Shown here: one piece after another, positions 25,030 through 33,102 of the stretch
How the letters are laid out: each line of letters begins with the position of its first letter
How positions within the stretch are numbered: position 1 is the stretch's first letter
NCBI RefSeq assembly: GCF_000373585.1
Contig: NZ_KB891907.1
Location: forward strand, 83,472 to 147,471
Source: Streptomyces sp. MspMP-M5
Lineage (GTDB): Bacteria; Actinomycetota; Actinomycetes; Streptomycetales; Streptomycetaceae
DNA length: 64,000 nucleotides
Reading direction: 5' to 3'
Translations under genes and position numbers: made by a program
The notes under the pieces: generated by a model
Databases searched by the model: none
What the model was told of the DNA's origin: nothing
Seen by the model: only the letters and a program-made list of their open reading frames with translations

Positions 25030-25407
25030 CCGTCCGCTGCTCTCCCTCGCACAGCGCCCACCCCGCACGGGCCGCGCATCAGGAGGACGCGGCACGCAGC
25101 CCGATGGTTCACGAAGGCGCGCGGGCATACCGACTCCTCGGGGTCACGTAGTCGTGGCGGGGGCCACGAGGGCCGGTAGCCGCCCTCGCCGTCGGGTACG
25201 CGACGGCCGTCCCTCTAGACCGGCCGTAATACAAGACCGTCCTGCTTCCCCAACCTCGTCCGGGTCGCCGCACCGCGCACAGGGTCCCATCTTGGCGAAC
25301 GCGAGAGCGCGTCCGATCCCACTGGTGGATCCGCTGACTCAGTACCGTGCGCCGTGGTCGCGGCCGGGCTCAAGCAGGTGTCCCTCTGAGCCCAGCCGCG
25401 AACGGGG

Positions 25408-26319
25408 TCACTTGCTGCGGATACTCCAGACGCCGTCATCATCAGTAGCCGCGTCGCGGAGCGCCGCCCAGGCGGTGCCGTCGATCTTGAAGGTGTCGAG
25501 GAGGTAGGTGGAGATCGCATCCGCGACAAAGGCGACGCGATCCGGGTCTTCGTCGGTGGTCTCGGCGACCTTCTCGCCGGCGATGCCACCGAGAGTGTGC
25601 TCGCCTTCGGCGAGGGTGAGCAGGCTCTTCGGCGCCGGGCTGAGGTGGTAGGCGTCGGTGAACCAGTCAGGTCCGCGGGTGGACATCGCCGACTGGTCCT
25701 TGCCACCGGCGATGACCAGCGCCGGGGTGGCCATAGTGGAATAGTCCGGCCTCATGAACGGCAGGTGCTCGGCCGCGAACGCGGTGAGGGTGTCACCCGT
25801 TCCGGTCGCCGCGATCAGCGCACCGGCCTTGACCGCAGGGTGGGAGAAGTCCTCATCCGACACACCGTCAGCGTCGAGGACGCGGGCGCCGAGGAGGGTG
25901 CCGGCGGTCTGGGCGCCCCAGGAGTGCCCGACCGCGGCGATCCGGTCGTGCGCGATCCGGACGTCCATGCCACCGGCCTTGGCGAGTATGCCGTCGAGGT
26001 TGTCGAGGATCGCATGGAGGTCGTCGATGCGTGTGCGCCAGATGGTGCCGAACCGCGGGTCGTCGAACCCGATGCCGTTGCGGCGGGAGTCCAGATGGGT
26101 CGGCTGCACGACGACGAACCCGGCCGCGGCCCACCGGTCGACAAGGGGCCCGTACCCGTCCAGCGACCACGCGTTGCCGTGTGAGAACACGATGACCGGC
26201 AGGTTTTCGCCCGACACCGGGGCGGTGACCTTCACCTGCAGCTCAATGCCGCGGCCGGTTGAGGGGACGGTGATGGGCTTGACCGCAATGATCTGCCGGC
26301 CGAGTTGGTTGGTAGGCAT
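25408..26319 (-). CDS. Alpha/beta hydrolase (chlorophyllase/PET-hydrolase-like fold)
   Basis: A 303-residue protein. ATG 26319 has GGCGAGG. Motifs: PVIVFSHGNAWSLDGY (oxyanion loop), FVVVQPTHLDSRR, nucleophile elbow GHSWGA (Ser133), Asp in VIAGGKDQSAM and His in EGEHTLGGI. No signal peptide is seen, so it is cytoplasmic, unlike secreted cutinase relatives. It is divergent from a TetR gene at 26421, with two tight palindromes between the starts, so it is that regulator's likely target. Substrate probably an ester or lactone. Confidence 0.8.
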   Translation of the reverse strand: MPTNQLGRQIIAVKPITVPSTGRGIELQVKVTAPVSGENLPVIVFSHGNAWSLDGYGPLVDRWAAAGFVVVQPTHLDSRRNGIGFDDPRFGTIWRTRIDDLHAILDNLDGILAKAGGMDVRIAHDRIAAVGHSWGAQTAGTLLGARVLDADGVSDEDFSHPAVKAGALIAATGTGDTLTAFAAEHLPFMRPDYSTMATPALVIAGGKDQSAMSTRGPDWFTDAYHLSPAPKSLLTLAEGEHTLGGIAGEKVAETTDEDPDRVAFVADAISTYLLDTFKIDGTAWAALRDAATDDDGVWSIRSK

Positions 26320-26364
26320 GGTGACCTCGCCTTCTCTGGGATTGCCGGTTCTGCCACAATTCGA

Positions 26365-26404
26365 CGGAACGCCGTTCCGCCAACATAGCGGAACATTGTT
26401 CCGC
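26365..26404. promoter_or_regulatory. Two TetR operators in a divergent promoter
   Basis: Site 1 is CGGAACGCCGTTCCG (26365-26379); site 2 is GCGGAACATTGTTCCGC (26388-26404). Both are perfect inverted repeats of CGGAAC with a 3-base centre, spaced 24 bp centre to centre (about two helical turns). They lie between the hydrolase start (26319) and the TetR start (26421). Confidence 0.75.
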
Positions 26405-26420
26405 GAGTAAGGGAGAAGCT

Positions 26421-26990
26421 GTGCCGGAACCGTCCGGAGTCCGCCGAGCGGGGATGCGACGCACCCGCGAGGCCCTGCTGGAAGCGGCAGCGGCCGCGTT
26501 CGTGGAGCAGGGGGTGCAGGCCCCCATCCGTGATATCGCCGGACGCGCCGGCGTTGGCCTCGGCACCGTCTACCGGCACTTTCCGACCCGGGCGGACCTT
26601 GTCACCGCCGTATACCGGCACCAGATCGACGAGTGCGCCGCGCTGGCGCCGAAGCTCCTGCGCGACCCCATCCCGCCCGCCGTGGCGCTGACGCGGTGGA
26701 TCGACTCATTCGTGGAGTTCCTGGTCACCAAGCACGGCCTCGGCGCCGCATTGCGGTCCGAGGACTCCAGCCTGCAGAACCTGCACACGCTCATGCTCGA
26801 CACACTGGTGCCGGCGTGCGCGACGCTGATCGACGCCGGCGTAGCCGCCGGTGAGCTCGATCCGGATGTCACCGCGTACACGCTGATGCGCGCTGTCGGG
26901 AATCTGTGCATCCTTGGCGGCGACTACGACCGGACGGACGCGCAACGGATGGTCGCCCGCCTCCTCACCGGGTGCCGCCGAACGTCATAG
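26421..26990 (+). CDS. TetR-family regulator
   Basis: A 189-residue protein from GTG 26421 (AAGGGAGAAG upstream). N-terminal helix-turn-helix: TREALLEAAAAAFVEQGVQA, IRDIAGRAGVGLGTVYRH, FPTRADLVTAVY. The C-terminal domain contains RWIDSFVEFLVTKHGLGAAL and a long DTLVPACATLIDAGVAAGEL helix, typical of the SACE_7040-like TetR subfamily. Two operators in the divergent promoter point to control of itself and the hydrolase gene at 25408-26319. Confidence 0.85.
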   Translation: MPEPSGVRRAGMRRTREALLEAAAAAFVEQGVQAPIRDIAGRAGVGLGTVYRHFPTRADLVTAVYRHQIDECAALAPKLLRDPIPPAVALTRWIDSFVEFLVTKHGLGAALRSEDSSLQNLHTLMLDTLVPACATLIDAGVAAGELDPDVTAYTLMRAVGNLCILGGDYDRTDAQRMVARLLTGCRRTS

Positions 26991-27013
26991 TCGCCGCGTT
27001 CCGCTGAGACTGA

Positions 27014-27409
27014 TCAGCACCGCCGGAACCGCTCGGCGTGCTCGCCGGCCCGCTGCCGACAGCCGAGAAGCCTGAACCGAGCGACGCTGGCGCCATGCCC
27101 GGGATCGGCGGTCGGGTGGCCGGCCAGCGGCGCGATCCGCGGACTGGCGAGGTACTCATTCCACGCGTGGGTGGGGGTGTGGAAGGAGACCGCGGTCCAG
27201 GCTTTGTCGACGGCGACCTCGGCGGTGAGGAAGGGTGCGCCGTCGGCGCGGTCGAACGCCTTGAGGTGCCCTCCCGGGTCGGTGACGGCGACGGCCGCCG
27301 TGAAGCCGATCCGGGAGGCGGCCGCGTGCACCGCCGCGATCAGTGCGCTGGCGGCGGCCTGGGTGATCGAGGGGGCGGGGGAGGACTTTTCGAGCGTGTC
27401 GGTGCTCAT
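27014..27409 (-). CDS. GlcG/HbpS-type heme-binding protein, 3' end damaged
   Basis: ATG 27409 (GAAGGGA upstream) opens a 131-residue reading. Residues about 14-95 match GlcG/HbpS proteins (AALIAAVHAAASRIGFTAAV, VTDPGGHLKAFDRADGAPFL, KAWTAVSFHTPTHAWNEYL). After IAPLAGHP the expected glycine-rich end (VGGGxP...GGIGVSGG) is missing from this frame. A neighbouring frame shows a related end (GFSAVGSG, then SGSGGADQSQRN), so the 3' end has probably suffered frameshifts. The fold may fail to close. HbpS-type proteins bind heme outside the cell in Streptomyces; this copy has no signal peptide. It follows the NIPSNAP gene by 65 bases on the same strand. Confidence 0.65.
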   Translation of the reverse strand: MSTDTLEKSSPAPSITQAAASALIAAVHAAASRIGFTAAVAVTDPGGHLKAFDRADGAPFLTAEVAVDKAWTAVSFHTPTHAWNEYLASPRIAPLAGHPTADPGHGASVARFRLLGCRQRAGEHAERFRRC

Positions 27410-27474
27410 GAACGGATCCCTTCGTGGCTGTGTTGTGCGGGTGGCGCAGTGGCGGTCGGGGCCTCGGGACGTGG

Positions 27475-27795
27475 TCAGCGCAGTGGTGAGGCGGGGGTGG
27501 GGATCACGCGGGTGACGACGGTCTTCTCCGGGATCAGCAGGGCGTAGACGGCCGGTCCGATCTCGTTCTTCCAGCGGTCGTGGTCGTAGACCGCCGTGTA
27601 CAGGGCCTTGCTGTGGGCCTCGTCCTCGAAGCGTCGGATCCAGACGTAGCCGTCCTCGTCCTGGTCGTCGACGAAGGAGGCGGTCACGTCCATGCCCAGC
27701 GAGGTCTGGAACGGTATGACGGTGTCCTCCATGTAGCGCACCCACTCCTCGCGGCGTCCGGGCTGGGCCTGGTAGCGGCGGATCTCGTAGTACAC
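27475..27795 (-). CDS. NIPSNAP-family protein
   Basis: A 106-residue ferredoxin-like-fold protein from GTG 27795, directly behind a strong GGAGGAG. Signature stretches are YYEIRRYQAQPGRREEWVRYM at the N-terminus (20 residues or fewer conserved at a time), the central IPFQTSLGMDVTASFVDD, YVWIRRFEDEAHSKALYTAV and KNEIGPAVYALL. NIPSNAP proteins are small dimeric alpha/beta barrels without a single known function. It is co-oriented with the heme-binding gene and an MDR fragment, probably one former operon. Confidence 0.8.
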   Translation of the reverse strand: MYYEIRRYQAQPGRREEWVRYMEDTVIPFQTSLGMDVTASFVDDQDEDGYVWIRRFEDEAHSKALYTAVYDHDRWKNEIGPAVYALLIPEKTVVTRVIPTPASPLR

Positions 27796-27825
27796 GGTGC
27801 TCCTCCAAAGTGCTTGCCGATGTGG

Positions 27826-28080
27826 TCAGTTGGCGATGGTGAGGACGAGCTTTCCGCGGGTGCGGCCGGCCTCGCCGCGCGAGTGGGCCACGTCGGCCTG
27901 CTCCAGCGGGAAGGTCTCCTCCACCTCGACGGCGACGTGGCCGGCGTCGATCAGGTCGGCGATCGTCGTCAGGGCCGTGAGGTCGGCGACGGAGACGTTC
28001 TTGAGGAGGTCGGCGACGCTCATGCGCTCACCGCCCCGAGGAAGCGGATCTGTGCGCCGGCCGGACTCGAGACGATCTTG
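27826..28080 (-). pseudogene. Zinc-type MDR oxidoreductase, C-terminal remnant
   Basis: The last about 85 residues of a medium-chain dehydrogenase/quinone oxidoreductase remain. IRFLGAVS leads into LTALTTIADLIDAGHVAVEV, then EETFPLEQADVAHSRGEAG and RTRGKLVLTI, the usual C-terminal ending of the family. The 5' boundary runs straight into the phage decoration gene, so the NAD(P)-binding domain is gone. An ATG at 28023 lies in frame but is not a genuine start. Confidence 0.7.
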
Positions 28081-28086
28081 GACGGG

Positions 28087-28452
28087 TCAAATGTCGCCGG
28101 GGATCTTCCCCGTGTTCACGGTGCCGTGCCAGAGCAGCGCCGCCGGGACCTTGGTCACGCCGGGTGTGAACGGTGCTTCCGCGTATACGAGGCCGGCGAG
28201 CACTTCGCGGCCGTCCTTGGCCTCCGGGTCGTACGCCCCGTACAGGCCCGAGTCGGTGATCCGGCCGACTGGGACGCCGGAGTGGACGTAGCCGTGCGGC
28301 TGGGCGGCGGTCGGCTCGACGTAGTGGGCGTTCTTGGTGAGCTTGGTCAGGTCGAGGGTGATGGCCTCTGTGGAGTCGGTGCCGTGCCGGGAGGCGAGCC
28401 AGTCCCGGTTGGCGGTGACCGTCACAGAGGTGGTGTACGGCTGAAGACTCAA
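28087..28452 (-). CDS. Phage head decoration protein (prophage remnant)
   Basis: A 121-residue protein, apparently full length. Features typical of actinophage capsid decoration proteins are an N-terminal strand pair, HYVEPTAAQPHGYVHSGVPVG, then ITDSGLYGAYDPEAKDGREV, AGLVYAEAPF and the closing VPAALLWHGTVNTGKIPGD. It would trim the outside of a phage capsid. Its neighbours are a scaffold-like gene upstream and a severed host gene immediately downstream; the major capsid gene expected next is missing. Confidence 0.7.
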   Translation of the reverse strand: MSLQPYTTSVTVTANRDWLASRHGTDSTEAITLDLTKLTKNAHYVEPTAAQPHGYVHSGVPVGRITDSGLYGAYDPEAKDGREVLAGLVYAEAPFTPGVTKVPAALLWHGTVNTGKIPGDI

Positions 28453-28560
28453 CGCCGCGATCTCCTGGGTGTGCAGGGCGGTCGCGCACTCACCAGGGTG
28501 GTGGCGCGGTCCACGAGATACGGGGCGTGGTCCCCAAGACCGTTGAAAATGCGGGATGGG

Positions 28561-29229
28561 CTACGGCGCGGGAGGAAGGAGTCCCCGGCGGCGGGCCATC
28601 TCCAGCCCCGCCGCGCCAGGCTGCGAGCGGTTCCCGGACGGGCGCGGGGGCGGCACAGAGGCGGGGGCGCCGCTGGGGGCCGCCAGCACCCTGTCGCTGC
28701 CCGACGCTGTGCTGAACAGCTCCGGGCGCCGGCTCTTCAGCGCCTCGGCCGCCTCCCTGACCGTGGTCTCGTCGGCATCGTCGTCGACGCGCAGCAGCGC
28801 CAGCGCATCGTCCAGGTCCGCGCCGGTCGCACCGACACCAGCCAGCAGCGCACGGCGCGCGGCCTCCCGCTCCCGCGCTGCTGCGGCCGTCTCACGGGCG
28901 GCGAGCGACTGTTCGCGGACACTGAGCTCCTGCTCGCGCCGCTGCGAATCGCTCAACTGCTGCTCCGCAGCCTGGCGCTGGGCACGCACGAACTCCTCCA
29001 GCTCACCGAGGTTGGGAAAGTCCAACTTGTCCACCAGGCCGCGCACCGCCGCCCGGCCGCCCTGGTCCTTCTCCCGCGCCATCAACGAACTGAGCTGCTT
29101 CTGGCTGAGGGAGACCTGCGGTTCCTCATTGGACGGATCATCGGCGGACGCGCCGAGCACCGGGTGGATCGGACGCCCGTCACGGCGGTAACCGAGCACA
29201 GCAGAAGGGTCAGGCAGGCTGCGGGTCAT
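28561..29229 (-). CDS. Phage scaffold-like protein (prophage remnant)
   Basis: A 222-residue protein from ATG 29229 (GGGAG about 10 bases upstream). The middle (about 75-170) is a long charged coiled coil (LEEFVRAQRQAAEQQLSDSQ, REQELSVREQSLAARETAAA), and the C-terminus is Pro/Gly-rich. N-terminal PIHPVLGASADDP and coiled-coil form match scaffold or assembly proteins that lie just before decoration and capsid genes in actinophages. Position directly upstream of the decoration gene supports this. Identity is by architecture rather than strong motif. Confidence 0.55.
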   Translation of the reverse strand: MTRSLPDPSAVLGYRRDGRPIHPVLGASADDPSNEEPQVSLSQKQLSSLMAREKDQGGRAAVRGLVDKLDFPNLGELEEFVRAQRQAAEQQLSDSQRREQELSVREQSLAARETAAAAREREAARRALLAGVGATGADLDDALALLRVDDDADETTVREAAEALKSRRPELFSTASGSDRVLAAPSGAPASVPPPRPSGNRSQPGAAGLEMARRRGLLPPAP

Positions 29230-29392
29230 GGAAGGGTGCGCTCCCTCTATGGCCCCGCGCCATTTCGAGTCTACGGAAGCCAACGTCGCGCCATCTACGG
29301 ATGGACAGACAATCAGTACCCAACCTGGGTGATCTGAACGTTGGGATCTCTATCCGGGCAGTTCGACTGGATAGGACGCAGGAGGTGCCTTC

Positions 29393-29581
29393 GTGGCAAG
29401 AATAGAACTGTCGTATACGCCGACGGTCGAGGACTTCCAGGAGGCGTTGGGAGCTCGGGCCAAAGCGTCGAAAACCGCTCGTCGGATGCGCTGGCTGATA
29501 GCCGCAACGGGCGTCTGCATGACCATTGCGACGGTGCTGGCGTTGGTGAAGAACGGCAGCCGTGATCTGTCGCTACTCGTC
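29393..29581 (+). pseudogene. YcxB-like membrane protein, N-terminal remnant
   Basis: GTG 29393 sits behind a strong AGGAGG. It begins ARIELSYTPTVEDFQEALGA, then RAKASKTARRMRWL, and a membrane helix (LIAATGVCMTIATVLALV), the N-terminal pattern of YcxB-like proteins. At about 29581 the frame runs into the reversed phage portal fragment and terminates artificially at 29638. It is a host-type gene cut by the prophage rearrangement, with its promoter and ribosome site intact. Confidence 0.6.
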
Positions 29582-29811
29582 AGCCGTGCAGGCAGGGTTG
29601 GACCCGTCGGCCATCCGTCCGCGCGTCCGGCCTGGTGAAGCCGTTGTGCCATCTTCAGCAGCAGCGCGTACTTGTGGGCACGGGCCAGCCGCATCGAGTC
29701 GACCAGCGAGTCCAGCGGACCAAGGCTGATCTGGAGGGCATAGCCGTTGGGCACGTCGGTGGGGTCGACCGTTCCCAGGCTGACGGCCGGCAGCCGGGCG
29801 TTGACCGCCGA
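29582..29811 (-). pseudogene. Phage portal protein, internal fragment (second prophage)
   Basis: Reading minus: VSLGTVDPTDVPNGYALQI, SLGPLDSLVDSMRLARAHKY, ALLLKMAQRLHQAGRADGWP. This corresponds to the portal segment at about 5555-5745 (GTLDASQVPSGCALKLALGP and following), with clear but incomplete identity, so the two are homologues from different phages rather than a duplication. It is joined in the 5' direction to a ParB-like fragment and in the 3' direction to a YcxB-like host fragment. Confidence 0.7.
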
Positions 29812-30103
29812 CCGGTCTCTTCGCCGCCGCGTCGTCATCGACGTCCAGCCACGTCACGGCGATGTCGGTCCAGTCGAGCTGCTTGGCGGCCTTGAAGGTG
29901 TGGTTGCCGGCCAGGATCTCGTTGGGGCGGCCGGTGAGCGTGCCGCGATTGACGACGATCGGCCGGTACTGGCTATGAGTGGACAGTGACTCGGTGATGG
30001 AGTCGAGGTCACCGGTGCGCGGGTTGCGGTGGTAGGGGGCCAGCTCGTCGACCGGGATGGCCAGGTCCGCGAGCGAGGCCGGTATGCGAGTAGCGGCAGA
30101 CAT
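29812..30103 (-). pseudogene. ParB-like nuclease domain, N-terminal fragment (prophage)
   Basis: ATG 30103 opens PASLADLAIPVDELAPYHRN, then NPRTGDLDSITESLS, QYRPIVVN and EILAGNHTFKAAKQLDW, the ParB/sulfiredoxin fold with the GNHT nucleotide-binding box. In actinophages such a gene often precedes the terminase genes. At about residue 96 the frame switches to portal sequence, implying a deletion that removed terminase and the portal N-terminus. Confidence 0.7.
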
Positions 30104-30269
30104 GAGGCTCCAGCCCTACGCCCACCTTCGCGCCTAGGTGATCAAGCACTATCACCAGCCAGCTGAGGCGCCGCCAGTTTCGTGATGTCAGGGTGACGTC
30201 AAAGGTTTGTGCGGCGGCTTGGTGCACGCCCGCTCCCCTTGTTGGGTGGTGATCATCAGGGGGAGTGAA

Positions 30270-31019
30270 ATGACGTACGCGGAAGAGGGGAAGCCGCCGA
30301 CCGAGGCGGCTATGGTCGGTCGGCACAGGGATGTTGCCTCGGCGCGCAGGAGGCGGCGCACCAACCCGCGGGCCCGCAAGCGCCGACCGGGCGACAGTGA
30401 GGTCCCTTACCCCTCCCGGCCCGTGCTGGCCACGCTGTCGATTCCCTTATGCGCCATCCTGATCCTCGCTGGCGGCGCGCTGATGGCGTTTCCCTGGTGG
30501 ATGGCGGTGCCCGGATTTCTGCTCTTCTTTGCGGGATTCCTCGGGTTTGTGTTCGCGGTGATCGCGCTCTGTCCCTCCGCGGTACTGCGCGGCATTGTGT
30601 GCGTGCTGCTCTTCGTTCCCATGCTCGCCACCGCACCGTCCGGTACGGAGGCGGCTCAAGCGGCGGTCCTCACGGCGCGGGGTGTGGCGACGGCGGGCAC
30701 CATCGTGCGGATCAAGGAGAGTCACGGGAAAACCACCACATACCGGTGCACCGTCCACTACAACGATCGCGTCGAGGGGCCCGGATACGTCAGGTGCGGC
30801 AAAGACGATCGGGTCGGCGACCGGGTGCGGGTACTCCAGGATCCCGAGGAGATGGTGGACCCGCACTTCGACAGAGGAGCGGGCTGGGCGCGAAGAGAAG
30901 TGTCCTTCGCCGTGTCGAGCGGCGCCGCGCTGCTGGTCATCTCCCTGCCGTGCGTCGCCATCGGGGCCGTCCTGCGCCGCAGGGGTCTCCGTTCCGGCGC
31001 GGCCGCCGCCAACCCCTAG
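30270..31019 (+). CDS. Membrane protein with extracytoplasmic DUF3592-like domain
   Basis: A 249-residue protein. ATG 30270 follows GGGGGAG; upstream codons in the same frame lack support. A basic Arg-rich N-terminal tail (ARRRRRTNPRARKRRPG) is followed by three membrane helices (TLSIPLCAILILAGGALMAF, WMAVPGFLLFFAGFLGFVFA, LRGIVCVLLFVPMLATA). A soluble beta segment (GTIVRIKESHGKTTTYRCTV, VGDRVRVLQDPEEMVDPHF) and a final helix (AALLVISLPCVAIGAVL) complete it. The pair GxIV...RCTVxY and VRVLQDPEEMVDP resembles the DUF3592 theme also seen at 24634-25029. Function unknown. Confidence 0.7.
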   Translation: MTYAEEGKPPTEAAMVGRHRDVASARRRRRTNPRARKRRPGDSEVPYPSRPVLATLSIPLCAILILAGGALMAFPWWMAVPGFLLFFAGFLGFVFAVIALCPSAVLRGIVCVLLFVPMLATAPSGTEAAQAAVLTARGVATAGTIVRIKESHGKTTTYRCTVHYNDRVEGPGYVRCGKDDRVGDRVRVLQDPEEMVDPHFDRGAGWARREVSFAVSSGAALLVISLPCVAIGAVLRRRGLRSGAAAANP

Positions 31020-31117
31020 GCAGGGTCCGACGGGTCGTGTGGCCGGGTGGTGTCTGTATCGTTCCGGCCCTGGGGACGTTGCGCCTGATTCTCACGGCGC
31101 AACGTCCGGGCTTACGG

Positions 31118-31660
31118 CTATGGCTTCTGGAACGTCGCGGTGTAGACGCCGCTCTCGTGGGTCAGCCCGCCGGGCTGGGCGCATTGCTGCACGGTCGGTT
31201 TGGCGACATCGAGGACGGTCTCGACGGAGTCCCCTTGGAACTCACCGGCTGTCGCTTTGCCTTTGAAGATGCTGAGCATGTCGCTGCCGGTCGAGCTTGC
31301 GGCGAATCGGCCGCTGGCCGTGCTGGTCCTGCCGTTGTTCCAGTGGAACGTCAGAGTGACGGGGCCGCTGAAGAACGGTGTCAGGCAGGACAGGGTGAAG
31401 GTGCCGTCGAATGTCTCTGTCCTGCCGGTCAGAGTGGGGTCCGTGGAGGTGCAGCTCATGCGCTGGTCCGCGTGGAGGTGTACGAGCTGAGGCTGCAGCG
31501 TCAGGCCGGGGGTGAAGGTGTCCTGTTCTTGGCCCTTGCAGAGGACGTCGACGGCGACGGCGTGGGCGGCAGTTGCCGGCCCCGCCAGGGGGAAGGCCGC
31601 AGCGAGCAACAGCGCCGCTGCTGAGGCACGCAGCGATCTCCTGATCTTCAACGCACGCAC
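31118..31660 (-). CDS. Secreted protein, hypothetical
   Basis: A 180-residue protein with a typical signal peptide (IRRSLRASAAALLLAAAFPL, cleavage near AHA-VAVD). The mature part is all-beta in character (GLTLQPQLVHLHADQRMSC, FDGTFTLSCLTPFFSGPVT, TFHWNNGRTSTASGRF) with four Cys, probably two disulfides, and ends SGVYTATFQKP. It resembles small Streptomyces secreted proteins without assigned function. Single gene; no operon partner. Confidence 0.75.
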   Translation of the reverse strand: MRALKIRRSLRASAAALLLAAAFPLAGPATAAHAVAVDVLCKGQEQDTFTPGLTLQPQLVHLHADQRMSCTSTDPTLTGRTETFDGTFTLSCLTPFFSGPVTLTFHWNNGRTSTASGRFAASSTGSDMLSIFKGKATAGEFQGDSVETVLDVAKPTVQQCAQPGGLTHESGVYTATFQKP

Positions 31661-32084
31661 GACAGCCCCTCTCGTTCCGGTGCGGGGTGCGGTGAGCCCG
31701 CCGAATACCAGCTATGCCCGTTCGGCTCGCCGTTGAAATGCCTCCGCAGGGGCGCACAGGCGCTACCCAGGGCGTGCACGACACGCTGAACACCTCCGCC
31801 AGATTCGGCGTGCCGTGCACGTAGGACACCTTGCGCACGGGCGCTGTCGATGAGTCAGCCGTACTCGACCGTCGGACCGTCCAGTCACACGACCTATCGG
31901 ACACTGCCTAAGCCTGTCGGCCTGCGCTGGCCCGGCCCGCCGTGTCAGGTTCTCAGCCGTATCTGTCACCAGATCTCAAAGCTGGTCGTCACACACGAGG
32001 TGGACGAGGCGCAACGTGGCGCCTGACCGAGGGCTGTGACTTCGCACTTCGACTTGCGCCCTCGCATTCGACAGGATGGGTGCC
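31661..32084 (+). other. Gene-free stretch between divergent genes
   Basis: About 420 bases between the start of the secreted-protein gene (minus) and the acetyltransferase gene (plus). No coding frame or clear operator was recognised; it must contain both promoters. Confidence 0.4.
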
Positions 32085-32618
32085 ATGACCGAGATTCGCA
32101 CCCCCCGTCTCCTCCTCCGCCGCTGGTATGACGACGACCTGGCTCCCATGGCGGAGATCCATGCGGACCCGCAGGTCATGCGCTGGATCGGCGACGGTTC
32201 GGTTCGTGATCTGGAGCGCACGGCGGAGGACATCGAGCGGTGGGAGGAGGAGTGGGACGAGGAAGGGTTCGGCCTCTTCGCCGTTGAGCTGCTGGCCTCG
32301 GGTGAGCTGGCAGGCTTCGCGGGTCTTTCCGTGCCCACGTTCCTGCCTGAGGTGCTGCCTGCGGTGGAGATCGGCTGGCGGCTCGGTCGGCAGTTCTGGG
32401 GCCAGGGGTACGCGTCCGAAGCCGCTCACGCGGCACTGGAGTTCGCGCTCCAGGACCGCGGCCTCGACCGCGTCGTCAGCATCGCCCGAGTGGGCAACGA
32501 CGCTTCCGAGAACGTGATGCGCAAGCTCGGCATGGTGCCGGAGCGCGAAACGAAGCACCCGGTGTACGGCCACCCGCTGCGCGTTCACACCATCGATCTC
32601 TCCGAGTTTCACGCGTGA
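32085..32618 (+). CDS. GNAT-family N-acetyltransferase (RimJ/RimL-like)
   Basis: A 177-residue protein from ATG 32085 (ATG 32076 is possible). N-terminal IRTPRLLLRRWYDDDLAPMA is the RimJ/RimL-type opening. EIGWRLGRQFWGQGYASEAA is motif A, binding acetyl-CoA pyrophosphate (Q/RxxGxG/A type: FWGQGYA). Motif B follows in VVSIARVGNDASENVMRKLGM. It acetylates an amine, often a protein N-terminus or small molecule; target unknown. It stands alone upstream of the IS21 element. Confidence 0.85.
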   Translation: MTEIRTPRLLLRRWYDDDLAPMAEIHADPQVMRWIGDGSVRDLERTAEDIERWEEEWDEEGFGLFAVELLASGELAGFAGLSVPTFLPEVLPAVEIGWRLGRQFWGQGYASEAAHAALEFALQDRGLDRVVSIARVGNDASENVMRKLGMVPERETKHPVYGHPLRVHTIDLSEFHA

Positions 32619-32787
32619 ACCGATCGGGCCGCCCCAACCGCCGTCATTCTGGCGTGGAGCAGGCGGCATGGCTAAACGCAGTAGGAATCTGCCGAGTCCG
32701 CGGGGCAGGACAGGGCGCTACCTGACAGAGGGGTCGGCGGGTGCGGTCTTGGTGACAGACATCCCCGCGATGTGTCGTCTACCTCTG

Positions 32788-33102
32788 CTACCTCTGCGAG
32801 GCACACGTGACCTGCGCGGATGCCGTGATCAAAATGGGCAGCCCAGACGCCATGTGTGATTCGCGGGCGGCGACCTCGCGTTGGAGGCGGGCGACGAGGT
32901 ATTCCGGATGGGTCCAGGACTCCTTGCGGGCTCGTTCGGCCAGGCGGTCGGCGGCGGCCAGCAGGGCGGGGGCTTTGAGGGCCCGGGCGAGGAAGGCCAG
33001 GTCGGAGGTGGTCTGCTGGCTGGTGCGACGGCTGGCAGCCGGGGGCTTGCCTGTGGGCTGAGTCAGCACGGACTCGCCATCGACGGTGGGGGTGCGGGGC
33101 AT
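32788..33102 (-). pseudogene. IstB-like helper ATPase, N-terminal remnant
   Basis: About 80 residues match the N-terminus of IstB (TSDLAFLARALKAPALLAAA, RLAERARKESWTHPEYLVAR, LQREVAARESH). The sequence then leaves homology (MASGLPILITASAQ) and stops, before the Walker A that all IstB proteins need. Its start overlaps the istA stop, the usual IS21 arrangement. Confidence 0.8.

Noticed and set aside
27580..29337. 585-codon open frame on the plus strand
   Set aside because: Antisense to the NIPSNAP, MDR, decoration and scaffold genes; composition is that of a shadow frame.
30470..31624. Extra plus-strand frame overlapping the DUF3592-like gene
   Set aside because: It crosses the secreted-protein gene on the other strand and lacks any coherent domain or start signal.
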